Source: Muscardinus avellanarius (taxonomy: Eukaryota; Chordata; Mammalia; Rodentia; Gliridae). From it: a DNA stretch of 64,000 nt. Below the pieces are notes generated by a model. The model was not told the DNA's origin. It saw only the letters and a list, made by a program, of their open reading frames with translations, and did not search any database. The stretch covers positions 38,903,831-38,967,830 of the forward strand of contig OY726563.1 of assembly GCA_963383645.1 (NCBI GenBank), read 5' to 3'. Below, piece by piece: positions 21,025 through 31,267 of the stretch (the first letter of the stretch is position 1; the number at the start of each line of letters is the position of its first letter). The position numbers were made by a program, and so were the translations under genes.

Positions 21025-22292
21025 ATCAAATAAAAATGGCAGCCATAACATTTTACAATTCTGACTCCTCTTGTAGCCTTGCCATTGGAGAGCTCTGTGG
21101 ACATTTTCCATTCATCATCCAGATGAGAAAGCTGTCTTAAATCTCCAACCACCTTGAGCTTCAGAGGGGTCAGTTCCCTTGGACACATCAGTCCTGACCT
21201 GGGTTGCTCTTCTGAGCTATAATATCCCTTAAGTGCCTGGAGTCATGCACAAGTTCCCAAAGAGGAACTTGTGCAACTCTTTCTGGCTGTTCCTCTCATC
21301 TGAAAGTCTTATAATTCTGGTGGGAGAAGGGGCTCAGCAACCTCTGCCACCACTGAGAGACTTCTACTCTAGGAAAAGGTGCTATTATTGCCTTGAGATT
21401 TACCCCCCTTCTGGTGATTAGCTCTGAACATCTAATTATCATGAACCCACTCTGGTCTTGGCCTAAAACTACACTTGAGGACTTTGGCCTCTCCGGGGAA
21501 ACCATAATTTGAATGCTTCAGTATAATTAATGGCAAGCTCTTCTGAGTACTCCCAAAGAAAAGATGGACTACTCCACTTGATCCTCCTTTATAGGTGGCT
21601 GGGATGCCTGGATATCCTAGACTCTCCAGAGCACCCATAAGAAAGCAGAAGAAGGAGCCTGTCCATATTCTCTGGATGGCTGGAGAGTCTGTTGGCCTGC
21701 TTCTTCTCTGGAGGTCTTATTGTAAAGGCTAAACACTATTGAATTCCTACAGCTCTTCATTTTCTGTAATATCTTTTGAAATAAACCTATCCATCTAGGT
21801 ATTAACATATTCTCCATCTTGAACTTAACAAAGTCTCTCCCACGATTTTCCTGGATCAGACTTTCCTTTGTTTTTCAATCCCTGCCTAAAGTTAGACTGG
21901 CTTTTCCATACCCTGGTTAGACTTATCCTGATTGTCCATCCTTTTCCAGTCCCTATGTTGGGCCTCTCATTTTCCTTAGCATCATATGATTTTCTTTCTT
22001 CATCATTCTCTTGCCTTATTTGATTACCTCAGTCTCAGCAAGCCCAGAAGAATCTACAGATTTCTCAGAGGTGGCAAGGACTGAAGGCACATCTACAGGT
22101 CACCTGCTGGAAACACCTGCCTTGTTATTCAGAGGTGAACTCTGTGTTTTGATGCACAAATGAGCTAGCTGGGTTTTCTCACTATCTACCTTTTAACGTC
22201 CATACCCAAAAAAGATTCTCCCCCCCCAAACTCATCCTGGCCTCCCCTGCCTTGGGTAGCATTTTTTCTTCCAACAATTGCCTTTGTATACA
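21025..22292. other. Unassigned sequence, 1.27 kb
   Basis: It contains a perfect 11-base inverted repeat at 21247-21274 (gcacaagttcc / ggaacttgtgc, 6-base loop). Short overlapping frames on both strands have no recognisable motif. Confidence 0.5.
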
Positions 22293-22449
22293 CTTTTTTT
22301 TAGTACAAGGGATTGAATCCAGGGGCATTCCACCACCCCCCATTCATTTTAATTTTGAAACAGGGTCTCACTGATTTGCTGAGGGTGGTCTTGAACCTGC
22401 AAGCTTTCCAAGTACTAATATGATAGGTGTGTACCACTGCACCCGGCTT
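22293..22449 (-). mobile_element. B1-dID SINE, internally shortened, minus strand
   Basis: The ID half (agtacaagggattgaatcca) and a B1 half missing part of the ctgtctcagcctccc region end in accactgcacccggc. Confidence 0.82.
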
Positions 22450-22827
22450 TCAATATACTTTTCATGCTGTGTTGTTCCAGACTATAGGAAGCCAGCCTAA
22501 ACCCTGCCAATGCATCTGGATGTTTTGCAGATAAATGTCTAATTGAGTTGATTTCTATGACATTTTAGAGCCACCCACTCAACTTCAAATCTTAAAAGCT
22601 TGCAATTGCACTTTTGTTTTCTGCTACCACCTAAACAAAACCAGCACACATTATTTTTTATTTTAGGAAAAAAAATAACCCTCTGAGAACAAGAAAATGG
22701 AGCATGAAGTCTCAAATAAAACAGGAGAATGACATCTGCTAGAAAAAACAAGCTATATTCCTATTGCTAGAAGAAATAAAATCATTCAGTTGCATGCAAG
22801 CACCACAATTCTATGTGTATAAGATGT
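22450..22827. other. Unassigned sequence
   Basis: It contains no recognised element. Confidence 0.5.
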
Positions 22828-23054
22828 TTTTTTTGGTGGTGGTGGTGGTGGTGGTAATGGGGATCAAACTCAGGGAGATTCTAGCTTTGAACTACACCCC
22901 CAGCCCTACTTTATTTGTTATTTTGAAACAGGGTCAAATGGTCACTAAGTTGCTTAGGGCTTTGCTAAATTGCTGGAGGCTGGCCTTGCACCTGCAATAT
23001 TCCTATCACAACCTCTCAAGTACTAGAATTACAGATGTGCACCACCACCCCACC
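22828..23054 (-). mobile_element. B1-dID SINE, minus strand, with (GGT)n
   Basis: Poly-T and a (GGT)7-like run at 22836-22855 precede the ID half; the B1 half ends gtgcaccaccaccccacc. Confidence 0.88.
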
Positions 23055-23473
23055 TCCATGTATGTAATATTTATGTCATTTCCAGTGAAGGCTGAAATGA
23101 CTGGTATTGCCTGAACTTCAATAGAAGATCAAGATCTGCTTGACGTTTCCCATTTACTACTAAATTCCTGGCATATATCAAACAAGCTCTCATTGAAAAT
23201 TCTTCACATGGTACATATAAAAATGAAGTGTTCTTGTGGTGGGATAGGTTACTGGGATCAAGTACACATGGTAATAAGCAACAGGATGGGAATGGTATTT
23301 GAGATCTTGACTCAAAAAGCACTGAAAGAAATTTCCAAGATATGGTTAGGACTCTACCTGCTCTCTCAGCAGCCATGTGCAAAGAAAAATATATAGGTAA
23401 AAACATTATATATTGCCTACAAAAAGGAAGCGGGCAGAATTAGCAAAACTTCATGCCATATCTAGTTACTATA
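23055..23473. other. Unassigned sequence
   Basis: Overlapping short frames on both strands (67 and 111 codons) have no motif. The plus-strand AG near 23100 is not preceded by a convincing polypyrimidine tract. Confidence 0.45.
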
Positions 23474-23688
23474 GATTTTTTTTATTGTCTATAGTGTGGC
23501 TGAAACCCAGGGGCATTCTACCTCGGAACTACACCCCCAGCCCTATTTTTTATTCTTTATTTTGAAACAGGGTCTCACTGAGTTGCAGAGGGCCTCACTA
23601 AGTAGCTGAGGCTGTCTTCCAGCCACGATTATCCTATCTCAGCCTCCCAAATGTTGGGATTACAAGTGTGTGCCACCACACCCGGCTT
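23474..23688 (-). mobile_element. B1-dID SINE, type B-like, minus strand
   Basis: The ID half (gctgaaacccaggggcattc) and B1 half (ctcactgagttgcagagggc) are complete. It is flanked by tagattttt at both ends. Confidence 0.92.
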
Positions 23689-23744
23689 CTGTAGATTTTT
23701 AATTAAAGATTTAAAAGTTAATAGAGTATAGATTAAAGCCTTTT

Positions 23745-23975
23745 GCCGATGAAAGTGGTATAATCCCAGATATCGAGGCATAAATTCTGACTCCAAGATG
23801 TTTAAGCCATGTGATCTTTGGTCATGGTTTCTTTGTCTGTAGAAAGGGAATAATAATGTTCACTAATTCCATGATTTTCACGAGGATTAAATGAGATATA
23901 GATTTGAAAGACCTGAGCACAGTGTCTGTTATAAAGCAAAAGTTCCATGAATTTTAGCTGCCCTCATTAATTATG
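23745..23975 (+). mobile_element. MIR SINE (ancient)
   Basis: Core-SINE order is clear: aagccatgtgatctttggtc, ggtttctttgtctgtagaaa, gggaataataatgttcacta, cacgaggattaaatgagata, gagcacagtgtctg. Confidence 0.85.
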
Positions 23976-24255
23976 ACCATTATGGATTGTCATTATGTGG
24001 CCTCCCGGTTGGAGAACCAACACGATTAGTCAAAGATGAGCAGAGGGAGTGAGTTTCCCTGTGAGTGAGCATCAGGAAGACCAGGTTGGAGAAGGGAAGA
24101 ATGCTAACAACAGTGGGTAAAGTCCTGTGAAATTTAAAGGTCTGTTGCCATCTTTGTGAACCTGGATACTTTTCAACCACTTTTGTAAATGTGGTGGTGA
24201 TAGTGGCTGTCCCTGGCTCTTATCACCTTAATCATAATCAAGGCAATGGTCTGGC

Positions 24256-24680
24256 TTTTTTTTTTTTTTTGGTACTGAGAATTGACCCCTGAAGTATTGT
24301 GCCTCTGAGCTACACTCCCAGACTTTTTTTCAGTACTGGGGATAAAACCCAGGGGCATTCTATCTCCAAGCTACACCTCCAGCCCTATTTTTTATTCTTT
24401 ATTTTGAAACGGGTCTCACTGTGTTGCAAAGGGCCTCACTAAGTAGCTGAAGCTGTCGGCGAACCAGAATCCTCTGTCTCAGCCTCCCAAATGCTGGGAT
24501 TACAAGAATGCATCACCTTGCTTGACTCTCCCAGTGCTTTTTAATTTTTGTTTTGAAACAAGTGCTCACTAAGTTGCTGAGAGTCTTGCTACATTTTCTG
24601 AGGCTGGCCTTGAAATTGTGATCCTCCTGTCTCATCCTTCCAAGTATTGGGATTACAGGTATGCACTACCATGCCTTGCC
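24256..24680 (-). mobile_element. B1-dID SINE split by a second SINE (outer copy)
   Basis: The ID half (24256-24324) and linker plus B1 half (24528-24680, ending actaccatgccttgcc) are separated by a whole dimer at 24325-24527. Confidence 0.85.
24325..24527 (-). mobile_element. B1-dID SINE, type B-like (inner copy)
   Basis: It is a full minus-strand dimer starting cagtactggggataaaacc and ending catcaccttgcttgac, inserted in the outer copy's linker. Confidence 0.87.
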
Positions 24681-25105
24681 CGGTCAGACTCTTAATGGGA
24701 ACTCACTTTATCCAAGTGCAAAGCCTGGCCCAAAAGGCTCACTTCTTATTTTGTGAAGTCCCCATTTTGTGACCCCCCCCACCTTGAGATAGGGGATCTG
24801 AGGTACTCATTGTTTCCTTTCTTGAAGAAAAACTGAAAAAATGTTTCCTTTCTTGAAGAAAAACTGAAGAAATGGAGCTACAGATTCCAGGTTTTTATGT
24901 GGCCTCAGCCTTCGGGAGTGGTGAACCTGCCATGAACAGAAGAGGCCTTCATCTCCTTCAGGATTCTTAGATTTGAAAGCCTATAGTTGTTCCTAACAAC
25001 AAGCAAAATAAGCCAGGAGGTCTGTAGGAATTGTGACAACATGAGAGCCTGAGTCTCTTCAGAGGGCAGCTCCAGCTGATTGTCATCATCTAAGAATATG
25101 GACAC
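24681..25105. other. Otherwise unassigned sequence
   Basis: Apart from the 31-base duplication nothing is recognised. The 90-codon minus frame overlaps the following SINE. Confidence 0.45.
24811..24872 (+). repeat. Two-copy 31-base tandem duplication
   Basis: The unit beginning tgtttcctttcttgaagaaa occurs at 24811 and again at 24842, with one substitution near its end. Confidence 0.95.
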
Positions 25106-25262
25106 AGCTGGGCATGGTGGCGCACACCCATGTTTGGGAGACTGAGACAGGAAGATCACAGGTTCAAGACTTAGCAAGACTCTGTTTCCAAATAAAAAAT
25201 GAAGTAGGGCTGGGGGTGTAGCTCAGAGGAAGAATGCTCCTAGATTCGCTCCTCAGTAACCC
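25106..25262 (+). mobile_element. B1-dID SINE with a deletion in the B1 half
   Basis: The B1 half has lost the tgtaatcccagtac box (cacacccatgtttgggagac) and part of the centre. The ID half is good (gggggtgtagctcagaggaa). It is flanked by aagaatatgga repeats. Confidence 0.85.
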
Positions 25263-25384
25263 CCTCCAAAAAGAATATGGATCCAGTGATGTTAGAGAGC
25301 CTCTTTATTTTCAAGAAAAGCTACACACCTAAATCTGTATATTGAATCTCTTGATTTCTAACTACTGAGAAATACTCAAGCTTT

Positions 25385-25590
25385 TTATTTTTAAAATTTT
25401 TTTATTGGTGCATTATAGCCATACATCTTAATTGAGTACAAGATGGTAGAGGCGTACATGCACACATCACTCATTTAGCCCTTCCCCAATTCCCATCTAT
25501 CCCCTCCCCATCCCTCCTTCTCATTTTTGGTTTAGTGATTGACTTTGATATGTTTGTGAATGTAGATCATGTACATTAGAATATCATTTG
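25385..25590 (-). mobile_element. Young L1 3' end, severely 5'-truncated
   Basis: Poly-T then tttattggtgcattatagcc and the 3'UTR phrase gtttagtgattgactttgat, read in reverse. Confidence 0.85.
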
Positions 25591-25911
25591 TGGCCAACAA
25601 AGTATTTCTGTTTTCCAAGCATGGCCCAAGGCTGGCCAGATTAGGACTCCCTTCTACATAGTACAATTTCGGGTTCCTGGGGAGGTTCCTTCTAGCTGCA
25701 AATATGTCCCTGACCTTCTATTCCTCTGGACATCCAGCATTATCTTTCCCATATCAAAGGTCTCTCCTTCCAGATGCAAAGTCTCCCTTGTGGGGAGCAT
25801 ACTGAACACCCATCACACACTGGCTGCTTTGGATGTGCAGGGTTCTTAAATCACCTTCAGAAAGGAAGGGAAGTGGTAATTTAGAAGTGTGTAGGAGACC
25901 CAGAATGTTTT

Positions 25912-26040
25912 CCTCTGCTACTTACTAGCTGTTGTAACTTCCAACAACTCAATTCTCTGATATTTCCTTTTCCTTATTAGTGAAAAGGGGCTGATCTTTG
26001 CTGCTTTATGGAATTGTGGCAAGAATCAAGTAGAATCAAT
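25912..26040 (+). mobile_element. MIR SINE fragment
   Basis: ctgctacttactagctgttg and ttccttttccttattagtga match the MIR core in order; the end is eroded. Confidence 0.7.
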
Positions 26041-27654
26041 AATCAAGACGTAACAAATGCCTGGCCAGAAGCAGACTGTCTAAATATGTTTGACCTGGGA
26101 TGGAAGAAGGAATGATGTTCTGTTGCTTGGGGGAAGCTCTGAAGTAGAGATGGTTACATAGGACCTTTACAAAGAGGGGTGAAAACGGTGGCAAGGCAGG
26201 AAGGAACTGAGAGAAACCAGAGCCTATCCTTCTCTGGCCAACAGCGCAGCTAGTATAAGGGGATAATGTACTACAGGAGAAACAGGCAACTACAATAATA
26301 ACCCACAAATGGAGCCTGTTACACTGACCTGAATTCTAAGCTTACACAAGTCTAAATTATCCTTCCAATATTTTTGGCCACTATAGACTTGTTTTCCTGG
26401 ATACTGTTTCTTTGCCTTCTTTGCTCAAATCAATGTTCTACGCCTGCATTTCTTACTTATATAACACAGAAGTGAATTGTGAGTCAAATCCTTGGCTTTA
26501 TAGAAAAAATAAAAAACAACAAAATCTCTGATGTTTCATGCTGCACAGAACTCAGGAAAGATTTTAGAGAAGAAATTTCCATCAGACTGCAACCAAGTTG
26601 GGAAAGACATGGCAGAGACAGGAGTCTACAGTTGGGGGAGGGGTGGAGGCAGACATGTAGCACTGTCAATAAGATAATGACAAGGTCTCTGAGTGTTATC
26701 AAATCACGTATCAAAAGTTTGACTTTGTAAAAATATCCTAGTGGCTATAACACAAATGCCATAGAAAGGCCAGATAAATCATGTCCCATACACCCAAAAC
26801 AAATTTCCAGGCCATAGCCTCTGTCCCATGCTGTTACTTCGCTATTCAACTACAGGGGCCTGCAGAGGTGCCTGTTTTGTTAGTTGACAGAGGAAGAGAT
26901 CAGATTTTATCCAGGAGACAGATCACAGGAAGACATGATCCCCAGTTAAATATGGAAATTACCAACGTTCCCCTCGTACACGAATGTGAGTGTTCATCCA
27001 CATATTCATCCATATAGCCTAAGTGCTTTAAATTTGTGTTACTATATCTGACAAATAAAAGATGTGGCCAAGTCCCCACACTCTATGTGTTTTCTATGGT
27101 TTGCCTCTCGTCTGAGGCAAAAGATCAGACGGGATGTTAACCAGGAGTCCAGATGTTGCTTTTCAGAAAAACACATTCTTTAGCATGACTTCTGTATGTC
27201 TTAGCTACCAAGATTTACTCTTCTGTGTTCCACTCAGCCTCACCCCACAACCTGTCTGTACCTCCTCTTAAATGGTCACCATAATGGTTGGCTTTGGTAC
27301 TGGAGAGGAAGAAGGAAAAGCCTTGGGAATATATACTCAGCTTCCGAGCTAGCCGAAGAAGATGCAGCAAATGCTACCCACCACCATGTCAACTTCTCTA
27401 CACATGCAAGGATTTTCACAAGGATTATTGTCTCCAAAATTCTTGTCACCACATTTGTACCACTGTGGCTACAATTCCTGAGGTCTGGATCTCTGGTAGG
27501 ACAGGTGTTGGTTTCAGTTTGATTGTCCATGGACAATGTCCATGGAAGAATGACCACACTATCAAGAAATTCCCTTAAGTTTATTAAACCAAAGCTCTGT
27601 TTTGTTTAGAAAATTCCAAATATGAGAATAAGCACAGACTGGCCCTTTAATAAA
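26041..27654. other. Unassigned sequence, 1.6 kb
   Basis: No transposon landmarks. Facing frames near 27276-27578 (93 and 96 codons) overlap each other and show no domain. A perfect 16-base palindrome (attgtccatggacaat) lies at 27522-27537. This is the longest featureless stretch before 57 kb. Confidence 0.5.
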
Positions 27655-27768
27655 TCCGAGTCAATCCAGGGCAAGGCCAGGGATTCTTCACTTTATAACA
27701 AGCTACCCAAGGTGTTTCTGAGACAAAAAGTTTCATGGCCTTACTTTGAGAAGCACTATTCTGCATCC
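27655..27768 (+). mobile_element. MER5-like hAT MITE fragment
   Basis: aacaagctacccaaggtgtt and the terminal ttactttgagaagcactatt resemble the 3' half and end of MER5 elements. Confidence 0.5.
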
Positions 27769-27892
27769 TAAATGCCAGAAGTTATCAAATGTTTGAAATC
27801 CAAGACCACTTTACATCCTCAAAAATTATTGAGGATCACAATGTGCACAAGTAATGTGAGTTATAATTATAGATACCATATAAAAATTAAAA

Positions 27893-28090
27893 CTGAGCCA
27901 GGCATGGAATCACATGTCTGTAGTCCAAATACTTGGGAGGTTGCAACAGGAAGATTGCAGGTTCAAGGTCAGCCTCAGCAATTTCGTGAGGCCCTCAGAA
28001 GCTTAGCAAGACCCTGTTTCAAAATAAAAAAGGGTTAGAGATGTAGCTCAGAAGTAGAATGTCCCTGTGCTCAAACCATAATACCAATAA
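27893..28090 (+). mobile_element. B1-dID SINE, type A
   Basis: It is complete (tgagccaggcatggaatcac to gatgtagctcagaagtagaa), with an A-rich tail abutting the hAT fossil. Confidence 0.9.
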
Positions 28091-28119
28091 AATTAAAATT
28101 GAAAAAAATTAAAATATTA

Positions 28120-29240
28120 TTCTATATATTTATGTTGTAATAACAATAAACTTATTACAAGTTAACATAAGTAAAATATTTTTAAGAAAAATGATTATTT
28201 TTCCAAAGCAAAAAAGTGACAAAAGTAGGATTATTTTATATTTTCAAATCCCTTTTCTGTCTTCCTTAATAGGAAACATCTGGATTCTCATAGCTCCTTC
28301 TCCATTCTAACTTGCAATAAGTTATTTTGATAGAAGTATATAAAAAGAAATCCCATTCATACAAATAATGCAATTCTAAAATGTAGGAGGAGTATTTTAG
28401 TAGTGTCTTTGGATAATTGTGGCAATCTTTTATTTTTTGCATTAGGTTACTGAACCCAACCAAGCGACATCACCAGTACTTTTTATTTTTATTTTGAAAT
28501 GGGGGTTTCTTTAAGTTGTGAGGATCTTCTTAAGTTGCTGAGGTTGGTTTCAAAGTTGCAATCTTCCTGTTTCTGTCTCCTAAGTATTAGGAGTGAATAA
28601 GCTTCTTTAAACTTCACCAAAATAGGACAAATCATAGTTCAGTAAAGGTTAGTTGCAGCACAGAATCTGACGCTACATTACTGATGGGAGATTTTCATTC
28701 TGTTACATTAAAATCCATTTGGTCTATTTTGCATTTGGGATATATATGTTTAGCTCATGCATGATTTTATAAAACTATGAATGGGTCATCTGAAAAGTAT
28801 TGGCTCACCAAGTCAGAAAGATCTTCCAAATATTGACATGTTTCATTATACAAATTTTTGACTAATATTTGTTATATCAACACCAATCTCTTTAGAAAAA
28901 GTCTTTAAGTATTGGGAAGTTGGCAAGCTCAGGGTGGTGGACATAAGCTTTCCAATATTCCAATCTTCTCTTGAAAGCTGGAATTTTATCTTTGGCAGCA
29001 AATACTGGCAGTTGTTTTCCTTGAAATCAGAGGATCACTTCATTGATTTTCAAGAAAATCTGCCAAATCCCCAGTCCAAATAACCACATTTGTCTGTCAG
29101 TCATTTGTCCAAGTAAAAGTGGTGTTTCATGAAAAAAGTAGCTAGTTGAAATAACAACTAAATTGCAAATACTTTTTGTTGAGATGACTATTGCACTTTG
29201 ATAAGTATCAGAAGTGATTTATGCATACATCCCACTGATA
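28120..29240 (-). pseudogene. hAT-superfamily transposase fossil (Buster/ZBED-like)
   Basis: The minus strand, with stops and shifts, spells the C-terminal half of an hAT transposase in correct order. Near 29100-28895 are QMWLFGLGIWQIFLKINEVI, then a stop, then DKIPAFKRRLEYWK. Near 28840-28650 are LVSQYFSDDPFIVL and KCKIDQMDFNVTE. Near 28640-28590 is LQLTFTEL. After an inserted SINE (28443-28590), 28370-28326 reads HYLYEWDFFLYTSIK, the counterpart of the TYLCE-x-GFS-x-T-x-K dimerisation motif. The N-terminal BED finger and the first catalytic acidic residues were not found. It is a dead copy, either a Charlie/Buster-type transposon or a retrocopy of a domesticated relative. Terminal inverted repeats were not located. 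Confidence 0.75.
28443..28590 (-). mobile_element. B1-dID SINE, degenerate, inside hAT fossil
   Basis: An eroded ID half (aggttactgaacccaacc) and B1 half (aagttgctgaggttggtttc) are recognisable, on the same strand as the transposase it splits. Its erosion shows the hAT copy was already old. Confidence 0.75.
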
Positions 29241-29328
29241 AAATAAAATAAAACAAAATAAAATAAGAAAGTATAGTCTTAGAGTTTTCTAAGCCCATGT
29301 TAGAGAATCTTGAAACAAAGGGCACTTG

Positions 29329-29338
29329 TTGTGTGTGT

Positions 29339-29385
<47 letters not shown>
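29329..29385 (+). repeat. (TG)n microsatellite
   Basis: It abuts the ID end of the next minus-strand SINE. Confidence 0.96.
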
Positions 29386-29386
<1 letters not shown>

Positions 29387-29455
29387 TACTGGGGATTGAA
29401 CCCAGAGGTACTCTACTTCTAAGCTACACCCCTATTGTTTTTATTCTTTTTTCTT

Positions 29456-29657
29456 ATTTATTTATTTATTTTTGTGGTACTGGGGTTTCTGGAAACCCTT
29501 CTACCTCCGGACTATACTCCCAAACCTATTTTATACTTTTTTTTAATTTTTGGAAACAGGGTCTCTTAAGCCAGTGCAGCTGGCTTCAAATCTGCGTGAT
29601 CCTCCTGTCTCTGCCTCTCAAGTGCAGGGATTACAAGTGTGTGCCACCACGCCTGGC
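29456..29657 (-). mobile_element. B1-dID SINE, type S, minus strand
   Basis: It has a (TTTA)n tail, tactggggtttctggaaacc and the short-type join gtctcttaagccagtgcagc. A tattgttttt repeat on each side is its likely target duplication. Confidence 0.93.
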
Positions 29658-29665
29658 TTTATTGT

Positions 29666-29975
29666 TTTTTTTTTAATTTTTATTGGTGCATTATATTTAT
29701 ACATCATATTGGGGAAAAAAACTTGTGTGTACATACGTGTACACATCACTGATTTAACCCCTACCCAATTCCCACCCCATTCCCTCCCCGTCCCTCCCTC
29801 CCTTGCTTGGCTTAGTGATTGACTTGGATATGCTTAAGTACATTGTGTGTTTTAGAGATTTTCCTCTTCCCCCCTCCTTTCTCCTCATTTAGGTTGTCTT
29901 ATTTGCTCCTCTATAGGATTTCCTTTTTCGTCTGGAGTTCCTCCTATGACCCATTTCTCCCTAGCTCTCACATAT
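29666..29975 (-). mobile_element. Young L1 3' end, 5'-truncated
   Basis: It is colinear, in reverse, with 39535-39845 of the full-length L1, from tttattggtgcattatattt to ccctagctctcacatattag. About 310 bases are retained. Confidence 0.9.
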
Positions 29976-30104
29976 TAGGGAAAGCTCACTAGGTTGCTGA
30001 GAATCTCGCTACTTGCTGAGGCTGTCCTTAAGCCTGAGATCCTCCCTTCTCAGCCTCCCAAATACTGGGATTACAGGCATGCACCACTACACCTGGAACA
30101 GTTG

Positions 30105-30205
30105 ATAGCTCCAGTGAAATGACAAACCATTGTCTACTAAGGGTAGAATTTCAACATATGAATTTGGGGAAGAGAGACACAATTCAGTTCATAGCACGGG
30201 AACCT
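30105..30205 (-). mobile_element. MaLR LTR end fragment
   Basis: tttcaacatatgaatttggg followed by acacaattcagttcatagca is a reversed MLT1-type LTR start. Confidence 0.6.
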
Positions 30206-30336
30206 GATAATTTGCTCTGTATGGATATGAAAGTTCACCTCAACAGAAACTCTCTATTCTAAGAAACCCACCTCACTTTGGAAGAAACTCAAAATTTTGA
30301 GAGATATTATCATCAACCACAAAATACACACTATAT

Positions 30337-30337
<1 letters not shown>

Positions 30338-30371
<34 letters not shown>
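30338..30371 (+). repeat. (CA)n microsatellite
   Basis: About 17 CA units. Confidence 0.97.
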
Positions 30372-30374
<3 letters not shown>

Positions 30375-30523
30375 CAGGAAGAACATCTTTATATAAAAGT
30401 GATCATATCTGATAGAGACATATTTCAAATATGTTGAACCTTATGTTAATGAGAGAAATTTAATCATTTGTTGTGTATTCATGTATCTAAACATTACCCT
30501 GTACCTCTTAAGTACATATAATA

Positions 30524-30615
30524 GAGTTGTGGGAATAGCTCAGTGGTACACCACTAGCCTAGAATATGCAAGGCCCTGGGTTCAACCCCACACACCACAG
30601 AAAAATTAAATAAAA
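30524..30615 (+). mobile_element. ID SINE monomer
   Basis: gtgggaatagctcagtggta and ccctgggttcaacccc mark an ID unit with an A-rich tail. The left target copy aagtacatataata is at 30510-30523; the matching copy lies beyond the next SINE. Confidence 0.85.
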
Positions 30616-30620
30616 GAATT

Positions 30621-30832
30621 TTAGCCGGGCGTGGCTAAAATGCTGGCTTGTAATCCCAGCATTTGGGAGGCTGAGACAAGAGGATCACGGTTTCAAGACA
30701 GCCTCAGCTACTACTTAGTGAGGCCCTCTGCAACTCAGTGAGACCCTGTTTCAAAATAAAGAATAAAAAATAGGGCAGGGGGTGTAGCTCAGAGGTCAAA
30801 TGCCCCTGGGTTCCATCCCCAGACCCACAAAA
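30621..30832 (+). mobile_element. B1-dID SINE, type B
   Basis: It starts tagccgggcgtggctaaaat, with aatcccagcatttgggaggc and the type-B linker, and ends gggttccatccccagaccc. The flanking aagtacatataata follows it directly. Confidence 0.92.
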
Positions 30833-30855
30833 AAGTACATATAATAAAAATGGAA

Positions 30856-30951
30856 AAGCTAGAGTGGTGGTGCACACCTATAATCCCAGTACTTGGGAGG
30901 CTGAGACCGGAGGATCACAGGTTCACAGCCTGCCTCAGCAACTTAGTGAAT

Positions 30952-30953
<2 letters not shown>
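30856..30953 (+). mobile_element. B1 half of a dimer, 3' part replaced by microsatellite
   Basis: gtggtggtgcacacctataa to cagcaacttagtgaataaac, then no ID half. Confidence 0.85.
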
Positions 30954-30996
<43 letters not shown>

Positions 30997-31031
30997 TACA
31001 CACACCACCACCACCACCACCACCACTACCA
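30954..31031 (+). repeat. (CA)n-(CCA)n microsatellite
   Basis: About 50 bases of near-perfect CA pass into CCA units. Confidence 0.95.
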
Positions 31032-31047
31032 CAAAAAAGGTGGACCT

Positions 31048-31255
31048 AGTCCGGTGTGGTGCCACACACTTGTAATCCTAGTACTTGGGAGACTGAGATG
31101 GGAGGATCACAGGTTTGAGAACAGCCTCAGCAACTTCATGAGACTGTCAGAAACCTAGTGAGAACCTGTTTCAAATTAAAGTTAAAGTAGGTCTGGGTGT
31201 ATATCTCAGAGGTATAATACCCCTGGGTTCAATGCACAGCACCAAAAAATATAGA
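31048..31255 (+). mobile_element. B1-dID SINE, type A
   Basis: It is complete and flanked by the 12-base duplication aaggtggaccta at 31036-31047 and 31256-31267. Confidence 0.94.
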
Positions 31256-31267
31256 TAAGGTGGACCT

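Larger units (their letters stand above)
29386..30098 (-). mobile_element. B1-dID SINE (outer) carrying a SINE and an L1 end
   Basis: The ID half at 29386-29455 and the B1 half at 29976-30098 (ctcactaggttgctgagaat to gcaccactacacctgg) belong to one dimer. It is opened by a type S SINE and an L1 3' end. Confidence 0.8.

Noticed and set aside
27276..27578. Facing 93- and 96-codon frames
   Set aside because: They overlap on opposite strands without motif or codon evidence for either.
30954..31031. CRISPR-like or satellite array
   Set aside because: Simple (CA)n-(CCA)n microsatellite with no spacers.
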